In this document: positions 8,167 through 16,021 of the stretch, piece after piece | Numbering within the stretch: position 1 is the stretch's first letter | Layout of the letters: every line of letters starts with the position of its first letter | Assembly (NCBI GenBank): GCA_015478655.1 | Contig: JADMIJ010000048.1 | Span: 1 to 32,774 of the forward strand | Reading direction: 5' to 3' | Length of the DNA: 32,774 nt | Source: Acidimicrobiales bacterium | GTDB taxonomy: Bacteria; Actinomycetota; Acidimicrobiia; Acidimicrobiales; RAAP-2 | The notes under the pieces: generated by a model | What the model saw: the letters and a program-made list of their open reading frames with translations, nothing else | The model's database searches: none | Told to the model about the DNA's origin: nothing | Translations under genes and position numbers: made by a program

Positions 8167-9710
8167 CGGCTGCGTTCCGCCGATGGTCCCTCGGTGGCCA
8201 GGGTCGCTTCGAGCTCGCGCTTGATGACCTTGCCGGCGGCGTTGCGGGGAAGTTGCTGCACGAGGCGCACTTGCCGTGGCACCTTGTAGTCGGCCAATCG
8301 GCCCCGGAGGTGGGCCCTCAGGTCGTCCGGCGACATGTCCGAGCCCTCGCGTAGCACGACCCAGGCTCCCACATCCTCCCCCAGGACGTCATGGGGAATG
8401 CCGGCCACCACGGCATCGACAACGGCGGGGTGGGCGAAGAGCACCTCCTCGATCTCGCCGGGCGAAATGTTGTGGCCCCCCCTGATGATGAGGTCCTTCG
8501 ACCGCCCGGTGATCCAGAGGAAGCCGTCGTCGTCGAGATAGCCGAGGTCCCCGCTGAACAACCACCCGTTCCGCCACGTCTGCCCTGTCTCGGTGTCAGC
8601 CTTGTAATACCGTCGTGGCGGCCCCTTTCCCCTCACGATGATCTCGCCCACCTGTCCCGGTGGCGCATCCTTGCCGTCTTCGTCCACGATCCTGAGCTCG
8701 ATCCCTGGCAAGGGGAGTCCGACCGAGCCCAGGTGGCGCCCGCGGTCGCCGGCAGGGGAGCGGCTCACCGCACCACACTCGGTCAGGCCGTAACCGACGA
8801 GTATGTCGGCCCGCGGCAACCTCTCGCCGAGGCGTTGCAAGGTGGCCCGGGACACGGGTGCACCGCCGATGGTGACGGCAGCCAGGCTGGAGAGGTCAGC
8901 TCCCTCAAAGCGTGGGTCGGCCACGATGAGCTGCGCCATGGCCGGCACCAGGAAGGTGATCAGCGGTCGTCGAAGCTCGACCAGCGAGATCCATTGCCCG
9001 GCGTCGAAGCGGGGGAGGTACCACCCGCTCATCCCGGCCCGCATCGGTCCGTAGACGAGCAGCGCGCCGCTGGTCGTCGAGAAGGGGGACGAGGTCATGA
9101 AGCCCGACCCGTTCCAGTCGATGCCCCCGCCGGACCGATCGTGGAGGTCGTGCTGCACGACCACTCCCTTGGGGGCTCCTGTCGTGCCCGACGTGTACAT
9201 GATGTCCATCGACCCGTGGGAGCCGGGTCGGAGAGGGAGCGCCGAGGTGTCGGGATGGAACAGCGTCGACCAGTCCACGGTTCCGGGTGCCTTCCCGGTG
9301 CTGGCGACCATTCCGATCCCGTCCACATCACCTGCGAGCTCGGACCACCGGGTGCCGGTACCCGGCTCGGCACTGGCCAGGACGGCAATGGGCTCTGCGT
9401 GGATGAGGATGGAGTGGAGCTCCGGTTCGGCCAGCCTGGTGTTGACCGGCACGGCGACGGCGCCGGCGCGGTGCACGGCGGTGTAGGCGATGAGCCACGG
9501 AAAGGGCTCGTCGGGATCGATGGCGATGACGACCCGCTGTCCGGGACCCAGACCACGCTCGGCGAGTCCCCGGGCCAGCCCGTTCGACTGGTCGTCCCAG
9601 GCCTTGAAGGTCAGGTCGGTGCCGTCGGCCAGGTTGTGCCAGGCCACCGCGTCGGGATGGCGGTCGGCCATGGCGGCGATCTCGTCCGTCTCGGTGCCGA
9701 GCGCGGCCAT
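8163..9710 (-). CDS. acyl-CoA synthetase (AMP-dependent ligase)
   Basis: This adenylate-forming enzyme activates a carboxylic acid with ATP and joins it to CoA. All main motifs are intact in 515 residues: the phosphate loop YTSGTTGAPKG (172-182), YGLTE (307-311), GDLGYLDDDGFLWITGRSKD (387-406) and the catalytic Lys494 in NAAGKVIKREL. Length is normal for medium- or long-chain and aryl acyl-CoA synthetases; the substrate cannot be read from motifs. The ATG follows GGAGCGGGGGG, 47 bases after the stop of the phosphotriesterase-like gene, and its own stop overlaps the next start. It is the middle gene of a three-gene operon and probably activates the acid released by the upstream hydrolase. Confidence 0.9.
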   Translation of the reverse strand: MAALGTETDEIAAMADRHPDAVAWHNLADGTDLTFKAWDDQSNGLARGLAERGLGPGQRVVIAIDPDEPFPWLIAYTAVHRAGAVAVPVNTRLAEPELHSILIHAEPIAVLASAEPGTGTRWSELAGDVDGIGMVASTGKAPGTVDWSTLFHPDTSALPLRPGSHGSMDIMYTSGTTGAPKGVVVQHDLHDRSGGGIDWNGSGFMTSSPFSTTSGALLVYGPMRAGMSGWYLPRFDAGQWISLVELRRPLITFLVPAMAQLIVADPRFEGADLSSLAAVTIGGAPVSRATLQRLGERLPRADILVGYGLTECGAVSRSPAGDRGRHLGSVGLPLPGIELRIVDEDGKDAPPGQVGEIIVRGKGPPRRYYKADTETGQTWRNGWLFSGDLGYLDDDGFLWITGRSKDLIIRGGHNISPGEIEEVLFAHPAVVDAVVAGIPHDVLGEDVGAWVVLREGSDMSPDDLRAHLRGRLADYKVPRQVRLVQQLPRNAAGKVIKRELEATLATEGPSAERSR

Positions 9711-9757
9711 CTACCCCCCGCTCCTGTGTATCCGGGCCTGCATGTCCGCCGCGCCAA

Positions 9758-10729
9758 TCAGTAGGGATCGCATCCCTCGAGGATGCGACGCGGGTTGTCG
9801 GTCATCATGGTGGCGATGTCCTCCTCGCTGATCCCCGAACGCCGCATCTCGGGCAGGACGTCCTGGGGGATGTGCGTCCAGCGCCAGTCCTTCCATCCGG
9901 ACGCCAGTGAGGGTGGGAACCAGTCGACGTGGCACATCGCATCGTGGGAGAGGACGATGCGGCCGGCGTGGCCACGCTGGCACAGCACCTTGACCGATTC
10001 GATGCGCTCGGCCAACGAGAACGTGCCGATGCCGAAATGGTCGAAGCCGAGGTAGGAGCCGTTGGCGAGGACGGCTTCGTGGTAGCCCGTGTCGAGGGTC
10101 CCGCCTGAATGGCCGATGACCACCTGGCCCAGGTCGACGCCCTCGTCGGCCAGGATCCGCTGCTGCTCGAGCCCCCAGGGCTGGGGAGGAGTGGGCGTGT
10201 GCGTGGTAATGGGCGTACCGGTCATGCGGTGGGCCTGGGCCACCGCTCTCAGTACCCGCTCGACCCCCGGGGTGATGCCGGGCGTGTCCGTCGCGCACTT
10301 GAGGATGCCCGCACGGACCCCGGTGTCGCCGATCCCCTCGAGGATCTCCCGGACGAACAGCTCCGTCATGGGCTCGGGACCTCCGAGGACCGTGCCCGGG
10401 CCGCGGAAGTGGAAGAACATAGGCACGTCGTTGTACGTGTAGACGCCGGTGGCGGCGATGATGTTGATGTCGGGCACCCGCTCCGCCACCGCCACGATGC
10501 GGGGGATGAACCGGCCGAGTCCGATGACCGTCAGATCCACGATGGTGTCGATCCCCAGGTCCTTGAGCTCCCGCAGCCGCTGCACGGCGAGGGCCTGCAC
10601 ACCCTCCTCGTCCCACTGCGCCGCGGTCTTTTCGATCTCAGGGCTGAGCACGAACACGTGCTCGTGCATGAGCGTCGACCCCAGGTCGCCTCCCTCGACG
10701 GGCCCCCGAACCGTGTTGACCTGCGTCAT
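9758..10729 (-). CDS. phosphotriesterase-family metal hydrolase, probable lactonase
   Basis: A 323-residue amidohydrolase-superfamily enzyme of the phosphotriesterase family. Its metal-site residues are all visible: HEH at 22-24, the lysine that is usually carboxylated (Lys144 in GILKCATD), His177 in ITTHT, His207 in VIGHSGG, and Asp263 in LSHDA. Many members are lactonases (phosphotriesterase-like lactonases), others esterases. The ATG follows AAGGTGAGG. It is the first gene of the operon with an acyl-CoA synthetase and a crotonase homologue, and it is divergent from the SRPBCC gene with 172 bases between. Hydrolysis of a lactone or ester to an acid that is then CoA-activated fits the context but is an inference. 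Confidence 0.88.
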   Translation of the reverse strand: MTQVNTVRGPVEGGDLGSTLMHEHVFVLSPEIEKTAAQWDEEGVQALAVQRLRELKDLGIDTIVDLTVIGLGRFIPRIVAVAERVPDINIIAATGVYTYNDVPMFFHFRGPGTVLGGPEPMTELFVREILEGIGDTGVRAGILKCATDTPGITPGVERVLRAVAQAHRMTGTPITTHTPTPPQPWGLEQQRILADEGVDLGQVVIGHSGGTLDTGYHEAVLANGSYLGFDHFGIGTFSLAERIESVKVLCQRGHAGRIVLSHDAMCHVDWFPPSLASGWKDWRWTHIPQDVLPEMRRSGISEEDIATMMTDNPRRILEGCDPY

Positions 10730-10901
10730 GCCTCACCTTCCCTGCGCCCCCAACGGCCACTGGCTCGGGCCGGGCCCACCGGATGGTATCGCTGCATTGG
10801 ACCGGGCGACGGCGCCCAGGGCCCCGCCGCCCGGCGAGGCCAGGCGGGCAAGGCCAAGGGGCTGGCACGCGTCCCGCGTGCGGGGTCGGCCGTCCTGCGT
10901 C

Positions 10902-11396
10902 ATGATGCGGGACATGCGCGAACACCGATACTCGTTCGACATGCCGCATTCCGCTGCCAGGATCTGGGCCATCTTCCAGGACTATGACCGGTGGACGGAC
11001 TACGCGCCGATGGTGCGGCGTGTCGACGTGCTCTATCCGGGCGACCAAGACCACAACGGCCGGCTGCGGCGTGTCATCTACAAGATGCCCTTCGGGCGTG
11101 AGGGCTCGGCCCTCGAGCTGGTGACCGACGTGGAGCCCGAGCGCGGCTACACCTACACAATGATCTCCGCCGGCCCCGGCAACGACCAGATCGGTCATGT
11201 CCGGCTCGAGCCTCTCGCCTCCAACCGCACCCGCTTCCACTTCGACGAGACGTACAACCTCACGTCCTGGCCGTGGCGGTGGTTCGAGGGGCCCATCTAC
11301 CGGTTCATCAACAAGAACAACGAGGACAGCATGCGTCGAGCCTCGCAGTGGTTGAGCGACCATCCTGACTACCGGGCCGATCTGGTGGACTCCTGA
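10902..11396 (+). CDS. SRPBCC (START-like) family protein
   Basis: About 164 residues with the helix-grip pattern of SRPBCC/polyketide cyclase proteins. It has an N-terminal strand (HRYSFDMPHSAARIWAIFQD), the motif YDRWTDYAPMVRRVDVL typical of the first helix and strand, several amphipathic strands, and a long C-terminal helix with RRASQWLSDHP. Such proteins bind hydrophobic ligands in a cavity; some are cyclases or aromatases, and no catalytic residue is diagnostic. The start is uncertain: ATGs at 10902, 10905 and 10914 are all possible and none has a good ribosome binding site. It is divergent from the lactonase-like operon and may share its regulation. Confidence 0.75.
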   Translation: MMRDMREHRYSFDMPHSAARIWAIFQDYDRWTDYAPMVRRVDVLYPGDQDHNGRLRRVIYKMPFGREGSALELVTDVEPERGYTYTMISAGPGNDQIGHVRLEPLASNRTRFHFDETYNLTSWPWRWFEGPIYRFINKNNEDSMRRASQWLSDHPDYRADLVDS

Positions 11397-11439
11397 AGCG
11401 GATCCGGGACATCCGCTCGATCCTCGGGAAAGTGAGCCA

Positions 11440-11610
11440 ATGGACCAGCGGTTGCGTCTTGCGTTCGATCTCGTCGAGCCGCTGCGGATCAAACCCGGTC
11501 GGAAGGTTTCGCTGCGACGAGACTTCGACTCGGGGTCTACCGGAGATCTGAAGTCCGAGGTCGAGGCGGCGGCGCGTGTGTCGGAGGGTCTTTCCCTCCT
11601 TGTCGACTAG
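11440..11610 (+). pseudogene. decayed N-terminal remnant of polyphosphate kinase 2
   Basis: The 56-codon frame reads like the start of a PPK2-family polyphosphate kinase: VEPLRIKPGRKVSLRRDFD matches the usual LRVKPG-KV-L-DFDP opening, and the next helix ends SEGLSLLVD. The stop TAG then falls where family members continue with a Tyr-Gln-Glu sequence, and QE does follow the stop. Beyond that the similarity fades and the Walker-type QGxDAAGKDG motif is absent, so the rest of the gene is gone. It lies between the SRPBCC gene and the convergent SDR gene. The assignment is from recall of the family and should be tested by alignment. Confidence 0.5.
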
Positions 11611-11684
11611 CAGGAGACTGAGGATCCATCCTCCGGCACCGGCACCCGGGGTGACATGGCAGGCTGTGCGACGCCGGCCTCGAT

Positions 11685-12515
11685 CTACTGAGTGTCTGGC
11701 TCGGTCACGGCGGCGAGGGATCGGCCCGTCAGGTCGAACATGGTCTCGTCGTCCGACTGCCGCCAGAGATCGAGCAGTCCAATGGACAGGGGATCGCATC
11801 CGTACCGCATCGGTCCCCCCTCATCGAGGATGGCATCGACGATCAGTGCGGCCGCGTCCTGCGGGGACGAGACCAGAGGATCGGCGGTCTCCCGGCGAAG
11901 GTCGGCGGCCTGATCAGCCATCGCCCGGTAGCGGTCGAAGCCGGTGGCGGCCTGGTCCCCGGTGCTCTGGCGGAACATGTCCGTGTCGACGGGGCCGGGC
12001 AGAATCTCCACCACCCGGATGTCGGAGGGGGCCAGTTCGACGCGCAGGCTGTCGCAGCAGGCCGATACGGCCGCCTTGCTGGCGCGGTAGGCGGAATAGA
12101 ACGGCACGGAGGCCAGGATCGACGACGAGGAGATGTTGCAGATAACCGCCGGGCTGTTGGCCCGCAGGGTCGGGATGGCGGCCTTGGTGATCCCCACCAG
12201 GCCGAATACGTTGGTCTCGAAGAGCGAGCGCCAGTCCACCAGGTCGGAGTGCTCGACGGGCAGGTACGGGGAGTCGACGCCGGCGTTGTTCACCAGCACG
12301 CGGAGGTCTCCGGGCAGGTCATAGGTGCCCGGGTCGTTGACATCCGGGCGGACCACTGTGAGCCGGCCCGCGGTGGTAGCGGCCAGGTCGGCGCCGTCGC
12401 CAGGATTGCGCATGGCCGCGGTGGTGTCGAAGCCCCGGTCCGCCAGCTCGATGGCGATCGAACGGCCGATCCCCCTGCTTGCCCCGGTGACCACGGCGCT
12501 TCCCTTGATGTCCAC
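11685..12515 (-). CDS. short-chain dehydrogenase/reductase (SDR)
   Basis: A 276-residue classical SDR that oxidises or reduces an alcohol/ketone with NAD(P). TGASRGIG at 10-17 binds the cofactor, NNAGV is at 76-80, and the catalytic Ser (about 131), Tyr143 and Lys147 are present in ISSSS and YRASK. Arg14 within the glycine loop and Arg36 after the second strand lean towards NADPH, but this is weak evidence. The GTG start lies eight bases after AAGGAG. The next gene in the same direction, the epimerase, ends 86 bases upstream, so the two may be cotranscribed. The substrate is unknown. Confidence 0.88.
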   Translation of the reverse strand: MDIKGSAVVTGASRGIGRSIAIELADRGFDTTAAMRNPGDGADLAATTAGRLTVVRPDVNDPGTYDLPGDLRVLVNNAGVDSPYLPVEHSDLVDWRSLFETNVFGLVGITKAAIPTLRANSPAVICNISSSSILASVPFYSAYRASKAAVSACCDSLRVELAPSDIRVVEILPGPVDTDMFRQSTGDQAATGFDRYRAMADQAADLRRETADPLVSSPQDAAALIVDAILDEGGPMRYGCDPLSIGLLDLWRQSDDETMFDLTGRSLAAVTEPDTQ

Positions 12516-12601
12516 GATCGTGTCTCCTTGTTGTCAGCGGTGCGCGGCGTCGTTCGCCTGGCCCCAAAGTGGCGAGCTGGTCCACCCCGGTGGCACGAGC
12601 A

Positions 12602-13522
12602 TCAGGCCCGCCCCGCCGAGACGCCACGAGCATCGGCCACCCGATCGAGCCCCTGGCGCCAATCCACCCGGCACGGCCCGGTCAGTGAGCGTCTCTTGGT
12701 GGCATCGGAGATCATGCCCCGGTGGGACCCGACGGACTCCGAGACCACCACCTCGGCCGGGAGGCCGGTCAGCTCGCCCAGGTAGGCCGACCACTCCTGG
12801 ATGGTGACGATCTCGTCGCCGCCCCAATTCACGATGGTTGCCGGCACGCTGGCCGCGCCCAACAGCGGTTCGACCTGCTCGTTGATGTCGTCCTGGAAGA
12901 TGGGCGAGTAAGGGCACGGGTCCCAGCGGGCGATGATCGGCGTCCCGGCCAGTACCGCGCCCAGATTGAGGGTGGGGAGGCCACCGTTCGGTCCGTAGGA
13001 GGCGTTCATCCGGGCGATCACTGTGGGCAGGCCGAGGGACCGGGCGTTCTGGCGGACCACGGCCTCCTGGGCGATCTTGGAGACGGCATAGGTCGGAGCC
13101 CATGGGCTGGTACCACCGCCGACCGGGTCCCCTTCGACGAAGGCGTGCATCGGGTCCTGGTGAGGCCGATAGACCGATGAAGTCGACATCACCAGCGCCG
13201 CCTTGGCCGTCCGGCAGTGCTGCATCAGCAGGCCTGCGCCCTCGGCGTTGACGGTGATGGCGTAGTCGTAGTTCGTCCCCGGACCCTGGTAGGCGGCCAG
13301 GTGGACCAGGTAGGTGAAGTTCGCGGGCAGCATGTCGAACTCACCCTTCCCGATGTCGCAGGACCGCGTAATGACACCGAGGGCATCCACCCGCTCCCGG
13401 GCCGCCGCGTCGCCAAAGCGGGCGACGCCCCAGACCTCGTTGTCCCGGCTCAGGTAGTCGGCCAGGGGGAGGCCGATCTGCCCCGTCGGGCCGGTGAGGA
13501 GGATCCTCTCGTCGCGCAACAC
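12602..13522 (-). CDS. NAD-dependent epimerase/dehydratase family protein
   Basis: An extended SDR of 306 residues. The Rossmann loop GPTGQIG is at 11-17, a Ser cluster STSS at 113-116, and the catalytic pair Tyr145 and Lys149 in YAVSK. The C-terminal half contains the family's PNGGLPTLNLGAVLAG region and a later WGGDEIVTIQEW segment near the substrate site. Proteins of this family act on nucleotide sugars, but many actinobacterial members use other substrates, so the reaction is open. The start is a GTG at 13522 with no strong ribosome binding site. A TATACA on the minus strand near 13660 might be the -10 of its promoter. Confidence 0.85.
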   Translation of the reverse strand: MLRDERILLTGPTGQIGLPLADYLSRDNEVWGVARFGDAAARERVDALGVITRSCDIGKGEFDMLPANFTYLVHLAAYQGPGTNYDYAITVNAEGAGLLMQHCRTAKAALVMSTSSVYRPHQDPMHAFVEGDPVGGGTSPWAPTYAVSKIAQEAVVRQNARSLGLPTVIARMNASYGPNGGLPTLNLGAVLAGTPIIARWDPCPYSPIFQDDINEQVEPLLGAASVPATIVNWGGDEIVTIQEWSAYLGELTGLPAEVVVSESVGSHRGMISDATKRRSLTGPCRVDWRQGLDRVADARGVSAGRA

Positions 13523-13713
13523 GGTCGACGCGCTCGATCAGCGGCGACCGACGTAGGGAGTTCCCACGGTCACCGCGTCGTCTTCGATCCCACCGTCTTC
13601 GAGCGGATCGTTCATGTCACTTCGTACGACCTCAGGTCCTCGGAATGCAGACCCCATGTATAGCGAGCGATCCACGGTATGCGATTCGGAGTCGTGAGCC
13701 GCTCATCAGAGGG

Positions 13714-13742
13714 TTGACAAGGCTAACACCGTTAGGTATTCT
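13714..13742 (+). promoter_or_regulatory. near-consensus sigma-70 promoter of the reductase-TetR operon
   Basis: A perfect TTGACA -35 element (13714-13719) and TATTCT -10 element (13737-13742) are separated by exactly 17 bases. The predicted start point is near 13749, giving a leader of about 45 bases with AGGAGG at 13783-13788. It is the clearest promoter in the window, and the operator pair overlaps it. Confidence 0.88.
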
Positions 13743-13761
13743 GGAGCTAACAGCGTTAGCT
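13722..13761 (+). promoter_or_regulatory. two palindromic TetR-type operators
   Basis: The first dyad, GCTAACACCGTTAGG (13722-13736), fills the spacer between -35 and -10. The second, AGCTAACAGCGTTAGCT (13745-13761), is a perfect seven-base inverted repeat around three bases and covers the predicted start point. Their centres are 24 bases apart. Both share GCTAAC-N3-GTTAG, as expected for a TetR-family dimer site. The downstream operon encodes a TetR protein, so autorepression is the simplest reading. Confidence 0.85.
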
Positions 13762-13794
13762 TGGGAAGAAGCGCAAGTCAGAAGGAGGAAGGCT

Positions 13795-14328
13795 ATGCCA
13801 GAAGGACGAAGCGACGAGGGAAGGGACCGGGCCGAGATTCCCGGGACAGAGTTGCCGGGACCCGCGGAGACGCCTAAAGGCGCCCACTACCGCCGACCGG
13901 GCTGGTTCACCCGGAATGTGGCCAACAGGAGCGTGGCCGGCCTGACCCGGATCGGACTCAGCATCTGGGGGAGCCGCGTGCTGGAAGTGCCGGGCCGCTC
14001 CACCGGGACGCTCCAACGGGTTCCCGTCAACGTCCTGGAGCTCGACGGGGACCGCTATCTGGTCTCGGCCCGGGGTGAGGGACAGTGGGTGCGCAACGTC
14101 CGAGCCGCCGCTGGGCGGCTCGACCTGCTCCTCGGTCGTACCCGGACGCACTGGGTGGCCAGCGAGGTGTCGGGCCACGACAAGACGGTCGTGCTGCGCG
14201 CCTATCTCCGCCGATGGAAGATGGAGGTCGGAGCCTTCTTCGACGGGATCGACGCCGATTCGACGGACGAGGAGATCGAGGCTGTCGCCCCCCGTCACCC
14301 GGTATTCCTGATCCGGACGGCGGAGTGA
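13795..14328 (+). CDS. Ddn-like deazaflavin (F420)-dependent nitroreductase family protein
   Basis: The 177-residue protein carries the pattern of the F420H2-dependent reductase family that includes mycobacterial Ddn. GRSTGTLQRVPV is at 67-78 and DGDRYLVSARGEGQWVRNVRA at 84-104, the cofactor-binding strand-turn regions. Members reduce quinones, nitro compounds or other electrophiles with reduced F420. The start is the ATG six bases after AGGAGG; the frame is open further upstream but passes through the promoter. Its stop overlaps the start of the TetR gene by four bases. Control by the adjacent repressor suggests induction by a small molecule that may also be the enzyme's substrate. Confidence 0.88.
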   Translation: MPEGRSDEGRDRAEIPGTELPGPAETPKGAHYRRPGWFTRNVANRSVAGLTRIGLSIWGSRVLEVPGRSTGTLQRVPVNVLELDGDRYLVSARGEGQWVRNVRAAAGRLDLLLGRTRTHWVASEVSGHDKTVVLRAYLRRWKMEVGAFFDGIDADSTDEEIEAVAPRHPVFLIRTAE

Positions 14329-14948
14329 CGGAAGCCGACGGGGGACTCGGCGTGACATCCAGGCCCGAGCCCCGGGTCCGCTCGGCGCGGATGGCGGAGC
14401 TGGTTCGGGCGGCGCTCGGCCTGCTCGAGACCGAAGGAGCCCACGCGCTGACCATGCGGCGCCTGGCTGCCCTCGTCGGCATGCGGGCCCCGTCCATCTA
14501 CAAGCACTTCGAGAGCAAAGCGGCGCTGGAGGTGGCGTTGGTGGAGGACGCCCTCTTCGACATGGGTGACGCCCTCCACCACTCGGTGGCCGACCCCGGG
14601 GCTGACGGCCCGGTGGAGTCGCTCCTGGCCGCCTACCGGTCCCAGGCGACCTCCCGTCCCAACCGCTACAGGCTCACAACCTCGTCGGCGTTTCCCCGAG
14701 CCGGCCTCCTGGCCGGGCTCGAAGACTGGGCCGGTGAGCCGTTCTTCATCGTGGCCGGTGAGGCCCACCTGTCCCAGGCGCTCTGGGCGTTCGCCCACGG
14801 CACCATGATTCTCGAGCTAGACGACCGGTTCCTGGCGGGCTCTGATCTGGACGCCACATGGCAGGCGGGGGCCATCGCCTTCAGCCTGCCAGGGGATCGG
14901 CCCGTCGGAGAGCCGGCGTCGCTGCACCCGGTCGGCCGGCAACCGTGA
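14325..14948 (+). CDS. TetR-family transcriptional regulator
   Basis: A 207-residue repressor with an N-terminal TetR DNA-binding domain. The helix-turn-helix is at about 43-64 (TMRRLAALVGM-APSIYKHF), followed by the KAALEVAL helix. The C-terminal ligand domain resembles the WHG class, with a WAFAHGTMILELDDRF segment near residue 155. The GTG start overlaps the reductase stop (GTGA), so the two are translated together. The paired palindromes at 13722-13761 are its likely targets, giving negative autoregulation released by an unknown ligand. Confidence 0.9.
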   Translation: MTEADGGLGVTSRPEPRVRSARMAELVRAALGLLETEGAHALTMRRLAALVGMRAPSIYKHFESKAALEVALVEDALFDMGDALHHSVADPGADGPVESLLAAYRSQATSRPNRYRLTTSSAFPRAGLLAGLEDWAGEPFFIVAGEAHLSQALWAFAHGTMILELDDRFLAGSDLDATWQAGAIAFSLPGDRPVGEPASLHPVGRQP

Positions 14949-14999
14949 GAAGGGCGGCGCGGCCGGGCCTTGAGCTGCCGTGCCTCCCGCACCGGAGCC

Positions 15000-15046
15000 G
15001 GGGAGAAACTCCCCTGTCCCGTCATCGGGCGTGCCCGATGTATGTT
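15000..15046 (+). promoter_or_regulatory. two adjacent inverted repeats upstream of the membrane-protein operon
   Basis: GGGGAG-AAA-CTCCCC (15000-15014) is followed by CATCGGGC-GT-GCCCGATG (15023-15040), an eight-base perfect dyad with a two-base centre. A TATGTT that could be a -10 element directly abuts it (15041-15046), but no convincing -35 is present. The first hairpin could terminate the TetR operon and the second could be an operator. Alternatively both may fold in a leader RNA. I do not recognise a known riboswitch class. Confidence 0.45.
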
Positions 15047-15071
15047 GCCCGGGTCAGAGGAGTGATCGAGC

Positions 15072-15224
15072 ATGCCGCGGAGACCGATGACAGGAGGAAC
15101 CATCGAGTCCGTTCCGGGAGGCGCCGCCGGAGTGCCACTGTCGGATCCGTCTTCCGAGGCGATGGTCATGGACGGCGGTCGTCCGTATGACGATGGCCCA
15201 ACCGGCCCAGTGGAAGACGGCTGA
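15072..15224 (+). CDS. candidate 50-residue leader ORF coupled to the membrane gene
   Basis: The ATG at 15072 follows GAGGAG (15057-15062) by nine bases, and the TGA shares one base with the ATG of the next gene (TGATG), a classical coupling arrangement. The product is Gly/Pro-rich with a Met/Asp/Glu-rich second half (EAMVMDGGRPYDDGP) and shows no membrane segment or known family. It might be a real small protein or a leader peptide controlling translation of the downstream gene. The lack of recognisable homology keeps confidence low. Confidence 0.4.
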   Translation: MPRRPMTGGTIESVPGGAAGVPLSDPSSEAMVMDGGRPYDDGPTGPVEDG

Positions 15225-16021
15225 TGATCGCCACCACCGTCCACAGCGGGAACGTCATTGTGGTTGTGGCCGTGTTCCTCGCCAGCACCGTGGAGATGGT
15301 CGAGGCCCTGACCATCGTCCTGGCCGTGGGCATCACCCGGGGATGGAGGTCAGCCCTCGAGGGCGCCGTGGTCGCACTGGCGGCGCTGGGCGCTCTGGTC
15401 GTCGCCCTCGGTCCGGCGTTGGTCCACTATGTCCCGCTGTCCGTGCTCAGGCTGGTGGTCGGTGGCTTGCTCCTGGTGTTCGGGCTGCAGTGGTTGCGCA
15501 AGGCGGTGTTGAGGGCGGCCGGGCTCAAAGCCAAGCATGACGAAGATGCCATCTTTGCCGAGCAGGTGGCGGAACTGGCAGGGTCTGAAGGGGCGGCGGG
15601 TCGGGACGCCACCGCGTTCGTGGTGGCGTTCAAGGGAGTGTTTCTCGAAGGGCTCGAAGTCGTGGTCATCGTCATCACCCTGGGCACGACGTCGCACAAC
15701 TTGGGCCTGGCCACAGCCTCCGCCGCGGCGGCGGTGGTGCTGGTCGGAATAGTGGGGCTCGTCGTCCACCGCCAGCTCTCGGCGGTCCCTGAGAATGCCT
15801 TGAAGATGGGCGTGGGCCTGATGCTTGTCAGCTTCGGCACCTTCTGGTCGGGAGAGGGGGTCGGGGTCCACTGGCCCGGATCCGACCTGGCCATTCCGGT
15901 GCTGGTGGCGGCGTACGGAACGGTGGCGTGGCTGTTGATCCGAGCGGTCCGTCCGGCGCGGGTGGACACACCGGTCGAGCTGGGAACGGCCGTGCCGATC
16001 GTCGAGGCCGATCGTGGCTGA
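15224..16021 (+). CDS. COG4280-like integral membrane protein with FTR1-type ExxE motifs
   Basis: The 265-residue protein is strongly hydrophobic, with about seven predicted membrane spans. The layout is pseudo-symmetric. One acidic motif, E24-MV-E27 within STVEMVEALTIV, lies in the first span, and a second, E142-GL-E145 within FLEGLEVVVIV, in a later span. The second resembles the REGLE motif of FTR1/EfeU iron permeases. A charged cytoplasmic loop (about 100-130) separates the halves. I recall this layout from predicted membrane proteins grouped as COG4280. Metal transport is plausible but inferred. The gene overlaps the next by eight bases. Confidence 0.75.
   Translation: MIATTVHSGNVIVVVAVFLASTVEMVEALTIVLAVGITRGWRSALEGAVVALAALGALVVALGPALVHYVPLSVLRLVVGGLLLVFGLQWLRKAVLRAAGLKAKHDEDAIFAEQVAELAGSEGAAGRDATAFVVAFKGVFLEGLEVVVIVITLGTTSHNLGLATASAAAAVVLVGIVGLVVHRQLSAVPENALKMGVGLMLVSFGTFWSGEGVGVHWPGSDLAIPVLVAAYGTVAWLLIRAVRPARVDTPVELGTAVPIVEADRG

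Noticed and set aside
15000..15070. A manganese (yybP-ykoY) or other known riboswitch upstream of the FTR1-like gene
   Set aside because: The hairpins are simple dyads, and I could not match the conserved loop sequences of any known class by eye.
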